A DNA stretch of 20,171 nt from CAMQVM01 sp044433365 (GCA_044433365.1 JAWXTR010000054.1:1-20171); one strand, 5' to 3'; counted from the first letter of the stretch, positions 8,405 to 15,848 are shown. Translations and numbers: made by a program. The notes: generated by a model from the sequence alone, not told the origin.

Positions 8405-8431
8405 GTTAAAATCCAATTTTTAGAAGTTCCC
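8405..8431 (-). repeat. Stop-adjacent GGGAACTTCTAA repeat arm between lysC and lysA
   Basis: On the minus strand the lysC stop TAA (8435-8433) is followed 1 bp later by GGGAACTTCTAAAAATTGG and ATTTTAAC. These 27 bp are identical to 15698-15724, which directly follows the hemG stop on the plus strand. Here only the left arm of the long hairpin form is present, leaving an AT-rich remainder before lysA. Confidence 0.85.
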
Positions 8432-8432
8432 T

Positions 8433-9743
8433 TTAGTGATTTTCAAAAAGCGCACAGTTAAGTTTGCGAAGTGCCTCAATTTTGTTTTCAGACGAAATCA
8501 TAAATGCCACTGAATTATCACTAGCACCGTATGAAATCATCTTAACAGGAATATCTGTTATACTATCTAAAATTTTGGCTACAACTCCTTTTTCTGATGG
8601 ATCTATATCGCCCACAACGCATATAATAGAGTTGTTTTTCTCGTAAGAAACGTTACCAAAAGGTTTTAGGTCGGCTACAATACCCTCTAAATCTTCGTCA
8701 GAATCGATTGTAAGAGTAACAGCAACCTCACTTGTAGTAATCATATCAATCGGAGTTTTATACTTCTCAAACACCTCAAATAGACGACGCAGAAAACCGT
8801 AAGCCATCAACATTCGAGCTGAGTTGATACGAATAGAGATTACTCCATCTTTAGCAGCAACTGCAAGATATTTTGATGTGTTATCATCTTCACAATTCGT
8901 AATTAGTGTACCCTCAGCAGCAGCATCTAAAGTGTTTTTTAGACGTACAGGAATACCACGTTTTTTACATGGTTGAATTGTGGCTGGATGTAAAATTTTT
9001 GCACCAAAATAGGCTAGCTCAGCCGCTTGTGTAAAGCTCATTTTATGGATAGGATAGGTGTTTTCGACATAACGAGGGTCGTTGTTGTGCATGCCATCAA
9101 TATCTGTCCATATTTGAACCTCATCGGCATCGATTGCAGCACCAATAAGTGCAGCCGAGTAGTCGCTACCGCCACGACCTAGATTGTCTAACTCTCCTAA
9201 GTGGTTTGTGCAGATAAAACCCTGCGTAACGAAAAACACCGAACTATCTTCGCTCTTTACAATATTACCTAGAGTTTGGTCAAGGTGACTTTCGTCAGCT
9301 CTCCCCTCACTATTTGTCTGCATATACTCAGGAACGTTTAAAAGTCGTGCTTTTAAGCCTGATTCATTTAAAAACATTGTAAATATAGCTGTTGTAAGAA
9401 GCTCACCTTGTGCAAGTATATTATTTTCTGATGTAGTTGTAAAATTTTCGGCTTGCTGTTTAATATACGAAAAAGCTGACTCAATTTTTGTTAAAGCCTC
9501 ATCTTGCGATTTTAAAAGATTTTCTACACATTTTGTGTATTTTGCTTTTAAGTAATCGAACGACTCTTTTTCAAAAATTCCGTTACTTGCACTTGCGCAT
9601 ATTTTTACTAAACCATTGGTTGTCTCACTCATAGCTGAAAGCACAGTAACCCTCGAACCTTCACTCTGAATAATCTCAGAAACCATTCGCATATTCTCTG
9701 CCGAACCTACTGAAGTTCCCCCAAATTTTAATACTTTTATCAT
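8433..9743 (-). CDS. lysC: Aspartate kinase, monofunctional
   Basis: This 436-residue aspartokinase phosphorylates L-aspartate with ATP, the first step towards lysine, threonine, methionine and diaminopimelate. The N-terminal kinase signature is KFGGTSVG (6-13). Further landmarks are FVTQGFI, the LGRGGSDYSAALIGAAIDADEVQIWTDIDG region (written here as landmarks LGRGGSDYSA and QIWTDIDG) and NDPRYV. Two C-terminal ACT domains follow, the first with SIRINSARML, GFLRRLFEVFEKY and PIDMITTSEVAVTLTID, the second ending near ASDNSVAFMI. The arrangement fits lysine-inhibited enzymes, but the effector is not proven. No homoserine dehydrogenase domain is fused. It is the first gene of a lysC-lysA unit and diverges from the HTH-ACT gene. 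Confidence 0.95.
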   Translation of the reverse strand: MIKVLKFGGTSVGSAENMRMVSEIIQSEGSRVTVLSAMSETTNGLVKICASASNGIFEKESFDYLKAKYTKCVENLLKSQDEALTKIESAFSYIKQQAENFTTTSENNILAQGELLTTAIFTMFLNESGLKARLLNVPEYMQTNSEGRADESHLDQTLGNIVKSEDSSVFFVTQGFICTNHLGELDNLGRGGSDYSAALIGAAIDADEVQIWTDIDGMHNNDPRYVENTYPIHKMSFTQAAELAYFGAKILHPATIQPCKKRGIPVRLKNTLDAAAEGTLITNCEDDNTSKYLAVAAKDGVISIRINSARMLMAYGFLRRLFEVFEKYKTPIDMITTSEVAVTLTIDSDEDLEGIVADLKPFGNVSYEKNNSIICVVGDIDPSEKGVVAKILDSITDIPVKMISYGASDNSVAFMISSENKIEALRKLNCALFENH

Positions 9744-9850
9744 AATTTGTGTTTTTTTTTCAGAAAAATTTGTTTTTATTAAAAAAATATATTTATTTTG
9801 TACCTAAAGTTATAAAATACTATGTTTTGTTTGTATTTTAACATTTAAAA

Positions 9851-9884
9851 GCGAAATCAAATAAAACCAATTATTTAGAACTCC
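9851..9884 (+). repeat. Isolated right arm of the GGGGARYTTCTAA hairpin repeat
   Basis: The segment contains AATAAAACCAATTATTTAG followed by AACTCC. It matches the right arm of the long hairpin at 15697-15848, which also reads AATAAAACCAATTATT, and carries the terminal AGAACTCC that the hairpin copy has lost. It lies in the leader between the candidate lysC promoter and the lysC start, so it would be transcribed as part of the lysC 5' untranslated region. Confidence 0.65.
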
Positions 9885-9895
9885 ACAAAACCGCA

Positions 9896-9903
9896 CAAAG
9901 GTA
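9896..9903 (-). promoter_or_regulatory. Candidate -7 promoter box for lysC-lysA
   Basis: The minus strand reads TACCTTTG, an exact match to the Bacteroidota -7 consensus TAnnTTTG, oriented towards lysC. No convincing TTTG -33 box lies at the expected 19-21 bp. If used, it gives a leader of roughly 145 nt that includes the repeat arm at 9851-9884 and long A/T runs. I see no lysine-riboswitch-like fold or leader peptide in that leader. Confidence 0.4.
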
Positions 9904-9931
9904 TAATATAATTTTCGAAAATAATAATATT

Positions 9932-9947
9932 TAGAACAAATGTTCTA
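9932..9947. promoter_or_regulatory. Palindromic operator candidate in the lysC / HTH-ACT divergent region
   Basis: TAGAACAAATGTTCTA is a 16-bp palindrome broken only in the central two bases, with GAAC-N4-GTTC half-sites. It lies 29 bp upstream of the HTH-ACT start codon and 29 bp upstream of the candidate lysC -7 box, so a bound protein could affect both directions. The GAAC-N4-GTTC pattern resembles Bacillus-type LexA boxes, but no SOS gene is here. Confidence 0.45.
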
Positions 9948-9975
9948 TTTTATCCTAAAACGTTAAAAATTCAAC

Positions 9976-10641
9976 ATGATTACCATTCCAGCAGCTGTTG
10001 AGCAAATTATCAAGAAGAAACCATTTTTAGAAAATGCGTTAATTGAGGGTATTATTAATTTATCATCTCTATCAAGGGTGATAAAACCAGAAATCGAAGC
10101 ATTACTGGGCAAACCTATTAATAATGGTGCTATTATTATGGCATTAAATAGGCTTGTGCCACGTTTAGAGCTTATCTCTGCAATGAAATTTAAAAAGGTA
10201 GTGGAGAATATTGGTGACATTATTGTTCGTTCAAATCTTGTCGACTACGCTTTTTTAAATAGCAAGACTCTATATATGCGACAGGCCGAACTTCTGGAGA
10301 CTATAAAAGATTACAATGATATATTCTGCACGTTTTCGCAAGGTGTAGGCGAGACAACGCTTGTTGTTAGTAATTCGGTAATGGGGCAAGTCGACAAAAT
10401 TTTTAAAGATGAGCAGCTTCTTTCCAAAACTACCGAACTCTCTAGTATTACAGTAAAACTTCCTGCTGAAAATAGTATCTATCCTGGTGTTTACTACTAC
10501 ATATTTAAAGAGTTAGCATGGGATAATATCAATATTGCTGAGGTAATATCTACAACAAATGAGTTTACGGTGCTTATTAGCGATAAGGATATTCAACAAG
10601 CCTTTTCGATATTAATGGAGACAAAGAAAAACTTTAAATAG
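9976..10641 (+). CDS. HTH/ACT-domain protein, possible amino-acid-responsive regulator
   Basis: This 221-residue protein has no signal peptide. Residues 1-62 are mostly helical and arranged like a winged helix-turn-helix (ALIEGIINLSSLSRVIKPEI, then ALLGKPINNGAIIMALNRL). Residues from about 156 resemble an ACT domain of aspartokinase type (SITVKLPAENS, PGVYYYIFKELAWDNINIAEVI as helix one, EFTVLISDKDIQQAFSIL). Residues 80-140 look like a second, more degenerate ACT-like unit ending ETTLVVSNSVMGQVDKIF. No kinase motifs are present. The gene diverges from lysC and has a palindrome at 9932-9947 upstream. It ends 7 bp before the DPP IV gene, so the two are probably cotranscribed. A DNA-binding lysine or aspartate-family sensor is my inference; a non-DNA-binding regulatory subunit of LysC is the main alternative. 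Confidence 0.65.
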   Translation: MITIPAAVEQIIKKKPFLENALIEGIINLSSLSRVIKPEIEALLGKPINNGAIIMALNRLVPRLELISAMKFKKVVENIGDIIVRSNLVDYAFLNSKTLYMRQAELLETIKDYNDIFCTFSQGVGETTLVVSNSVMGQVDKIFKDEQLLSKTTELSSITVKLPAENSIYPGVYYYIFKELAWDNINIAEVISTTNEFTVLISDKDIQQAFSILMETKKNFK

Positions 10642-10648
10642 TGTAAGT

Positions 10649-12877
10649 ATGAAAGGAATCAAATTAATGGCATTGTTACTCTTAGTAGTTGCAACGCCAT
10701 TTTTGGCATTTAGCCAAGAACAAGATGTAAGTGAAGTTACAGGACAAGCTCCAAAACGTAAAACTATGGGACCTACAAGCTGGTTGAAAGATGGCGAAGG
10801 TTATAGTATTATGGAGTGGAACGAAACGGTCAAAGGAGGCGATGTAGTGCGCTACGAAGCTGCTGATGAAAAACGCACAGTTTTAATTCCAGCCCAAAAA
10901 TTTATCGACAAATCTACAGGAAAGCCTATTGAGGTAAAATCTTTTCAATGGTCGAACGACAATAGCAAAATCCTTATTTTTAACAATACAAAACGTGTGT
11001 GGCGTTACGAAACTAAGGGCGATTATTGGGTTTTAAACCTTGAGAGTGGTGAACTTCGTCAATTGGGTGAGGGCATGAGTGAATCGAGTATGATGTTTGC
11101 AAAATTTTCGCCTGATGGAACAAAAGTTGGTTATGTTTCAGAAAATAATATTTATGTAGAGGATATTGCATCGGCTAAAATCACTCCTATCACTACAGAT
11201 GGTTCGGACTCTATCGTTAACGGTACTTTTGATTGGGTTTATGAAGAGGAATTTTCGTGTCGTGATGGTTTTCGTTGGAGTACAGATGGCAAAACTATCG
11301 CTTATTGGCAATCTAATACCGAGGGTACAGGTGTGTTCTATATGATTAATAACACCGACTCTATCTACCCAAAACTTGTTCCAATCCCTTATCCAAAGGC
11401 TGGAACGACCAATTCGGATGTAAAAGTAGGGTATGTATCTGCTGAGGGTGGTTCAACTACATGGATAAAAATACCTGGCGACCCACGCAACAACTACATA
11501 CCTCGTATGGAGTTTATCCCAGAGAGCAACGAGCTATTTATTCAGCAGCTTAACCGTCCACAAAACTGTAATAAGGTGTGGATTGTAAATATCTCTACTG
11601 GTGAGCTAAACAATATATTTACCGACAATGATGCAGCATGGTTAGATACTAACGACAACATTCAGTGGCTTGACGACAATAAATATTTCACTTGGGAGAG
11701 CGATAGAAGCGGCTACTTGCAGCTATATTCTGTAAGTCGTGACGGAAAAGAGATTAAACCTATCACAAATGGTAAATTTGATATTGTATCACAAGTAGGA
11801 ATCGATAAAGATAAGGGATATGTATACTACATATCTACTATGGATAACTTTACTGAGCGTTATATGTACCGCTCAAAACTAAGTGGTAAGGGTGAGCCTG
11901 AGCTTATGAGCAAAGTGGGTGAAAATGGTACACACTCTTACAATATGTCGCCAACAGGTAAGTGGGCAATGCACACCTTCTCTAACACTACAACCCCTCC
12001 TATCGTTACAATGGAGGAGTTTCCATCGGCAAAAGTTGTACGTATTGTAAAAGATAACAATGAGGAGCAAGCAAAATTTTTAGCTCAAAACTTAACTGAG
12101 AAAGAGTTTATAAAGGTAGATATAGGCGATATAGTTTTGGATGCCTATATGATTAAACCAAAAGATTTTGATGCTTCAAAAAAATATCCTGTTATTATTG
12201 AGGTGTATGGTGAGCCTGCTAGCTCAACAGTTAAAAATAGCTGGGGTGGTGGTGAACTTTCAGCACGCAAAATGGCAGATAAGGGGTATATTATGGTAAG
12301 TATCGACAACCGTGGTGCAAATGTACCTCGTGGTCGTGAGTGGCGCAAAGGCATCTATAAGCGTATTGGCTTGCAAGCTGGCGACGACCAAGCTGCTGGT
12401 ATTGTTAAGATGGGCGAAATGTTTCCGTTTATAGATATGGAGCGTATTGGCATAACTGGTTGGAGCGGTGGAGGCTCTACAACGCTTCAATGTATGTTCC
12501 GTTACCCAAAAATCTTTAAAACAGGTATTGCTATTGCATTCGTATCGCACCAAAAACTTTACGACTCGGTATATCAAGAGCGATATATGAACACTCCGCA
12601 AAATAATCCTGATGGCTACGAACTTACAGCACCTGTAAACTATGCTAAAAATCTTGAGGGCAACCTTATGATTATTCACGGTACGGGCGACGATAATGTT
12701 CACTACCAAAGTTGCGAACTTCTTATCAACGAGCTTGTAAAACATAAAAAAATGTTCTCGATGATGTCATACCCAATGCGCACACACGGTATACGTGAGG
12801 GCGAGGGCACTTCGGCACATCTTCAAATGGTTCGTGAGAACTATTGGGAGCAAAATCTTCCTGCGGGGGGTCAGTAA
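10649..12877 (+). CDS. Dipeptidyl-peptidase IV-type serine peptidase (S9B)
   Basis: This 742-residue protein has a signal peptide (residues 1 to about 22, cleavage after FAFSQ or nearby) and is presumably periplasmic. DPP IV removes X-Pro or X-Ala dipeptides from peptide N-termini. The beta-propeller region carries DWVYEEEF (195-202), the double-Glu motif that anchors the substrate amino terminus. The alpha/beta-hydrolase domain shows the nucleophile Ser606 in GWSGGGS, Asp681 in HGTGDDNVH and His713 in RTHGIRE. DPP IV enzymes usually have GWSYGG, so Gly replaces the Tyr after the serine. Bacteroidota use these peptidases in peptide scavenging. It is likely cotranscribed with the HTH-ACT gene (7-bp gap). 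Its TAA stop opens into a heptamer array. Confidence 0.92.
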   Translation: MKGIKLMALLLLVVATPFLAFSQEQDVSEVTGQAPKRKTMGPTSWLKDGEGYSIMEWNETVKGGDVVRYEAADEKRTVLIPAQKFIDKSTGKPIEVKSFQWSNDNSKILIFNNTKRVWRYETKGDYWVLNLESGELRQLGEGMSESSMMFAKFSPDGTKVGYVSENNIYVEDIASAKITPITTDGSDSIVNGTFDWVYEEEFSCRDGFRWSTDGKTIAYWQSNTEGTGVFYMINNTDSIYPKLVPIPYPKAGTTNSDVKVGYVSAEGGSTTWIKIPGDPRNNYIPRMEFIPESNELFIQQLNRPQNCNKVWIVNISTGELNNIFTDNDAAWLDTNDNIQWLDDNKYFTWESDRSGYLQLYSVSRDGKEIKPITNGKFDIVSQVGIDKDKGYVYYISTMDNFTERYMYRSKLSGKGEPELMSKVGENGTHSYNMSPTGKWAMHTFSNTTTPPIVTMEEFPSAKVVRIVKDNNEEQAKFLAQNLTEKEFIKVDIGDIVLDAYMIKPKDFDASKKYPVIIEVYGEPASSTVKNSWGGGELSARKMADKGYIMVSIDNRGANVPRGREWRKGIYKRIGLQAGDDQAAGIVKMGEMFPFIDMERIGITGWSGGGSTTLQCMFRYPKIFKTGIAIAFVSHQKLYDSVYQERYMNTPQNNPDGYELTAPVNYAKNLEGNLMIIHGTGDDNVHYQSCELLINELVKHKKMFSMMSYPMRTHGIREGEGTSAHLQMVRENYWEQNLPAGGQ

Positions 12878-12878
12878 T

Positions 12879-12927
12879 TCGTAATGCGTAATTCATAATG
12901 CGCAATTCATAATTCATAATTCATGCG
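12879..12927 (+). repeat. Heptamer tandem repeat after the DPP IV gene
   Basis: Six full 7-bp units read TCGTAAT, GCGTAAT, TCATAAT, GCGCAAT, TCATAAT, TCATAAT, with a seventh partial unit TCATGCG. The DPP IV stop (12875-12877) sits in the TAAT just before the first unit, so the array begins at the stop. The last unit runs into the palindrome at 12923-12964. Confidence 0.85.
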
Positions 12928-12964
12928 AATAAAGGTTTGAAAATTTTCAAACCTTTATTCGCAT
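12923..12964. terminator. 42-bp perfect palindrome between DPP IV and MFS genes
   Basis: Bases 12923-12943 (beginning ATGCGAATAAAGG) are the exact reverse complement of 12944-12964, with no spacer; the centre is GAAAATTTTC. It may terminate the DPP IV transcript, although it is not GC-rich and lacks a U-tract of classic form. Half-copies of the same arm (AATAAAGGTTTGAA and its complement) occur at 16156-16169 and 16526-16539. Confidence 0.5.
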
Positions 12965-12998
12965 TATTAAGAGAGTACGATAACTCCCCAAAAAATAT

Positions 12999-13006
12999 TA
13001 TCTTTG
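12999..13006 (+). promoter_or_regulatory. Bacteroidota -7 box upstream of the MFS gene
   Basis: TATCTTTG is an exact match to TAnnTTTG and ends 10 bp before the ATG at 13017. With the usual start site a few bases downstream of the box, the transcript would have a leader of only about 5 nt or be nearly leaderless. No good TTTG -33 box is visible at the usual distance. Confidence 0.5.
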
Positions 13007-13016
13007 CAATAAAAAA

Positions 13017-14327
13017 ATGAGGGCTGATAGGTTTAAGATATATTTAACACTACTACTATTATATGTAGCGCAAAGTGTGCCGATGAGTTTTTTTAGCTCG
13101 GCAATACCTGCTATTATGCGTGAGCAGGGCTATTCGCTTGAGCAGATAGGGCTGTTGCAGCTAGTAAAACTACCATGGATTTTTAAGCTATTTTGGTCGC
13201 CAATGGTCGATAGAGTGGCTCCAACATTAAGTAAATTAAGGCGAGGAATTATATTTTCAGAGCTTTTTTATGCTTTAACGCTAATTGTAATTTCACAATT
13301 TTCACTATCAACAAATTTTCAGCTAATTGCAATTTTGGTGACTATTGCAATCATATTTTCGGCAAATCAAGATGTGTGTACCGACTCTTTTTCGATTAAA
13401 ATTTTGCAAAAAGAGGGCTTTTCACTAGGCGCAGGAGTGCAGTCGATGGGTGGTTTTGTAGGAGCGTTAATTGGTGGTGGCGTGTTGCTTATAGTTTATA
13501 GCTATCTTGGCTGGCAAATGTTGCTCTACTACCTTGCTATCTATCTGATTTTATCGTTAATACCTCTATTTTGGGTTAGCCAGAGGGCTGTAAGTGCTAT
13601 TGAAGAGGAAGATGATGATGACACAACCAAAAGAAAAGACGATAAAGAATTAAACAATAGGGTTAAAATTAGCGATTTCACCTCATTTTTTAAGCAAAAA
13701 CATATAGCAAAGCATATGATTTTTCTGCTTCTTTTCAATGCCCCAACAATGCTAGTTATGGCGATGTTGCGCCCTCTGATGGTAGACTACAATCTATCGA
13801 TTGAGACTGTGGGAGTGGTAATGGGAGTTGTTGGAACTTCGCTTGCAGCAGTAATGGCGATGGCAGTAGCTTTAATTGTTAAGCGAAAAGGGGCAAAAAT
13901 AGCTATAGTGCTAACCTCTCTACTTATAACTTTTGCAATGATGGTTCTATTTTTGGTAATGGTTGTTCAAAATCCATCTAATGCAATGCTTTTTGCAGCA
14001 ATAGGCTTGGTTTGGGCAGGTCATGGCGGTGCTACGACCATTATTTACCACTTTTCGATGGAAAAATCGAGAGAAAAATGTTCGGCAGCCGATTTTACAT
14101 TTCAAAGCGTTATTGTGCAGCTTTCAGGGTTGATATTATCGGTTGTAGGTAGCCAACTTGCTGCTGCAACCTCATATAAATATCTATTTTTAATAGCATC
14201 ACTATTTGGAGTTATAACGTTAATATATAATATGTTCTACTATAAAGCCGTTCTTGGAACTCAGCTTTCGGGAACTTCTAAAATATCTCTAAATACAGAA
14301 TTTAGAACTCCCCAAAATAAATCATAG
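13017..14327 (+). CDS. MFS permease, AmpG-like
   Basis: This 436-residue inner-membrane transporter of the major facilitator superfamily has about 12 predicted membrane segments. The opening segment (YLTLLLLYVAQSVPMSFFSS, then AIPAIMREQGYSLEQIG and LLQLVKLPWIFKLFWSPMVDR) is typical of the AmpG/PAT-1-like branch, which moves muropeptides or acetyl-CoA. A central acidic and charged loop (EEEDDDD, then KRKDDKE, near residue 200) separates the two halves. Substrate cannot be inferred. It precedes hemG by 1 bp, so a tetrapyrrole-related substrate is possible but unproven. The C-terminal residues from about 418 are encoded by a GTTCTAA-type hairpin repeat, so the protein end appears to have been rebuilt by a repeat. 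Confidence 0.85.
   Translation: MRADRFKIYLTLLLLYVAQSVPMSFFSSAIPAIMREQGYSLEQIGLLQLVKLPWIFKLFWSPMVDRVAPTLSKLRRGIIFSELFYALTLIVISQFSLSTNFQLIAILVTIAIIFSANQDVCTDSFSIKILQKEGFSLGAGVQSMGGFVGALIGGGVLLIVYSYLGWQMLLYYLAIYLILSLIPLFWVSQRAVSAIEEEDDDDTTKRKDDKELNNRVKISDFTSFFKQKHIAKHMIFLLLFNAPTMLVMAMLRPLMVDYNLSIETVGVVMGVVGTSLAAVMAMAVALIVKRKGAKIAIVLTSLLITFAMMVLFLVMVVQNPSNAMLFAAIGLVWAGHGGATTIIYHFSMEKSREKCSAADFTFQSVIVQLSGLILSVVGSQLAAATSYKYLFLIASLFGVITLIYNMFYYKAVLGTQLSGTSKISLNTEFRTPQNKS
14270..14313 (+). repeat. GTTCTAA hairpin repeat overlapping the MFS 3' end
   Basis: GGGAACTTCTAAA (14270-14282) pairs with TTTAGAACTCCCC (14301-14313) at 11 of 13 positions around an 18-nt loop. Unlike the other copies, which follow a stop, this one is read in frame and encodes the last residues of the MFS protein, up to RTPQ; the stop comes 12 bp after the repeat. 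It also lies only 15 bp upstream of the hemG start, so it could influence hemG expression. Confidence 0.7.
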
Positions 14328-14328
14328 C

Positions 14329-15696
14329 ATGGAAAAAGAGTGTGATATAATAGTAATCGGAGCAGGTCTTACAGGTCTGACTTTAGCCTTTTTGCTTAAA
14401 AAAAGAGGCAAAAAGGTGGTGGTAATTGAAAAATCGAACCGTACAGGTGGCGCAATCTCTACTCATAGTCGTGATGGATATATCTTTGAAGAGGGTCCAA
14501 GTAGTGCTTCGTTATCTACTCCAGAGGCGGCAGTACTGTTTGAGATGCTCGATGGAAAAGTTGAGATGCAGAGAGCTAGCAGCGCAGCAAATCGACGTAT
14601 GATTCTTAAAAATGGAGTTATAGAGGAGCTTCCCTCTGGAATTATAGGAGGTGTGGCAACCAATCTTTTCACCCTTAAAGATAAATTTCGTCTACTATTC
14701 GAACCTGTTCGAAAAAAGGGGAACAACCCCAACGAAACCATCGCTTCGCTGGTTAGAAGGCGTATGGGTAGCTCATTTTTGGATTATGCAGCTGCGCCAT
14801 TTATAGGTGGAATATATGCAGGCGATACCGAAAAATTGGTGGTGCGTCATGCAATGCCCAAACTTTACAATTTAGAGCAAAACTACGGTAGTTTCGTTCG
14901 GGGTGGAGTGGCAAAATCGTTTGAGAAAAAGAGCGATTACGATAAAAAAGCCACAAAAGAGCTTTTTTCGGCTCGTGGTGGTTTTGGAAATCTTATTAAA
15001 GCATTAGAGGATAAAGTTGGCAAGGAGAGTATAATGCTAGGAGAAAATTGTGAGGTAGAAAAAGGTGAAAATGGCTTTTGGAGAGTAAAAACCAACGAAT
15101 TTACCATAACTTGCAAAAATATAGTCTCAACGGTAGGCTCTTATGCACTAGCCGATATTTTCAGCTTTATGAGCGATAATTTTAAAGAGGTTGCAAAAAA
15201 ATTAAATTATGCAAAAGTGGTGCAGGCGTGTGTTGGTATCAACTCCGATAGATTAATTCCTAAACCTGCTTTTGGTATGCTTGTTCCGCCACGTGAAAAA
15301 CGTGATATTTTGGGTGTACTATATCCATCTATCTATTTTGATGGGCGTGCACCAAAAGGAAAAACTCTCTTTTCGATATTTTTAGGTGGCGTAAATCGTA
15401 GTGATATTATCGAGATGAGTAGCGACCAGATTAGAGCTATTGTGGTGCGAGAGTTAACATCGCTCTACAACTTAGATAGTGAAAAAATCGAATTTATCGA
15501 AATTTTCCGCCATATAAGAGCCATTGCACAGTATGAAGCTATTTGTGATGAGCTACTATCTGAAATCAAAAAATTTGAGAGCGAAAACGTCGGAATTATC
15601 CTCTCTGGAAGTATGCGAGATGGAATAGGTGTGGCAAGTAGAATTTCGCAAGCGTTTAGAATTTCTGAATCTTTAAGGAGAGTTCTTATAATATAA
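14329..15696 (+). CDS. hemG: Protoporphyrinogen oxidase, HemY-type (oxygen-dependent class)
   Basis: This 455-residue FAD flavoprotein oxidises protoporphyrinogen IX (or coproporphyrinogen in the coproporphyrin branch) in the late heme pathway. The dinucleotide-binding motif is IIVIGAGLTG with Gly11, Gly13 and Gly16, followed by Glu34 at the end of strand two, RTGGAIST and FEEGPSS. Family segments follow: FIGGIYAGD and LYNLEQNYGSFVRG near residues 165-195, ARGGFGNLIKALEDKVG, and the C-terminal IILSGSMRDGIGVASRISQAF that contacts FAD. It begins 1 bp after the MFS stop and must be translationally linked to it. No other heme gene is in view. The symbol follows usage in Bacteroidota for this class, which is structurally HemY. 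The stop is followed at once by a repeat. Confidence 0.88.
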   Translation: MEKECDIIVIGAGLTGLTLAFLLKKRGKKVVVIEKSNRTGGAISTHSRDGYIFEEGPSSASLSTPEAAVLFEMLDGKVEMQRASSAANRRMILKNGVIEELPSGIIGGVATNLFTLKDKFRLLFEPVRKKGNNPNETIASLVRRRMGSSFLDYAAAPFIGGIYAGDTEKLVVRHAMPKLYNLEQNYGSFVRGGVAKSFEKKSDYDKKATKELFSARGGFGNLIKALEDKVGKESIMLGENCEVEKGENGFWRVKTNEFTITCKNIVSTVGSYALADIFSFMSDNFKEVAKKLNYAKVVQACVGINSDRLIPKPAFGMLVPPREKRDILGVLYPSIYFDGRAPKGKTLFSIFLGGVNRSDIIEMSSDQIRAIVVRELTSLYNLDSEKIEFIEIFRHIRAIAQYEAICDELLSEIKKFESENVGIILSGSMRDGIGVASRISQAFRISESLRRVLII

Positions 15697-15848
15697 GGGG
15701 AACTTCTAAAAATTGGATTTTAACGCTTTTCCATTTTGAGGCTTCATCTTTGAATTTTACAAAATGCACCGTAGACACCACTACGCCCACATTTTGCAAA
15801 ATCCAAATCTAAAACCTCAAAATAAAAAATCGAATAAAACCAATTATT
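15697..15848 (+). repeat. Long hairpin form of the GGGGARYTTCTAA repeat, 3' of hemG
   Basis: Starting at the base after the hemG stop, about 150 bp fold on one centre near 15778. Pairs are CGTAG (15770-15774) with CTACG (15781-15785), CAAAATG (15760-15766) with CATTTTG (15790-15796), ATTTTGAGG (15733-15741) with CCTCAAAAT (15815-15823), and AATTGG (15711-15716) with CCAATT (15840-15845). The outermost left part, GGGGAACTTCTAA, has no partner because a foldback element begins at 15849, where TTAGAACTCCCC would be expected. The element could act as a terminator or a transcript-end stabiliser. Confidence 0.75.

Noticed and set aside
9744..9900. Lysine riboswitch in the lysC leader
   Set aside because: The leader is mostly A/T runs and a repeat arm; I cannot find the conserved multi-helix layout expected of a lysine riboswitch.
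9932..9947. LexA/SOS box
   Set aside because: The GAAC-N4-GTTC pattern fits Bacillus-type boxes, but neither neighbouring gene is an SOS gene, so a local regulator site is the simpler reading.
12260..12745. 161-codon minus-strand reading frame inside the DPP IV gene
   Set aside because: It lies opposite the conserved hydrolase domain that carries the catalytic triad, and no family features are visible.
12726..12917. Small minus-strand frame starting MNYELRIMNYALRI
   Set aside because: The opening residues are the heptamer repeat read in reverse and the rest is antisense to DPP IV; it is a spurious repeat-derived frame.
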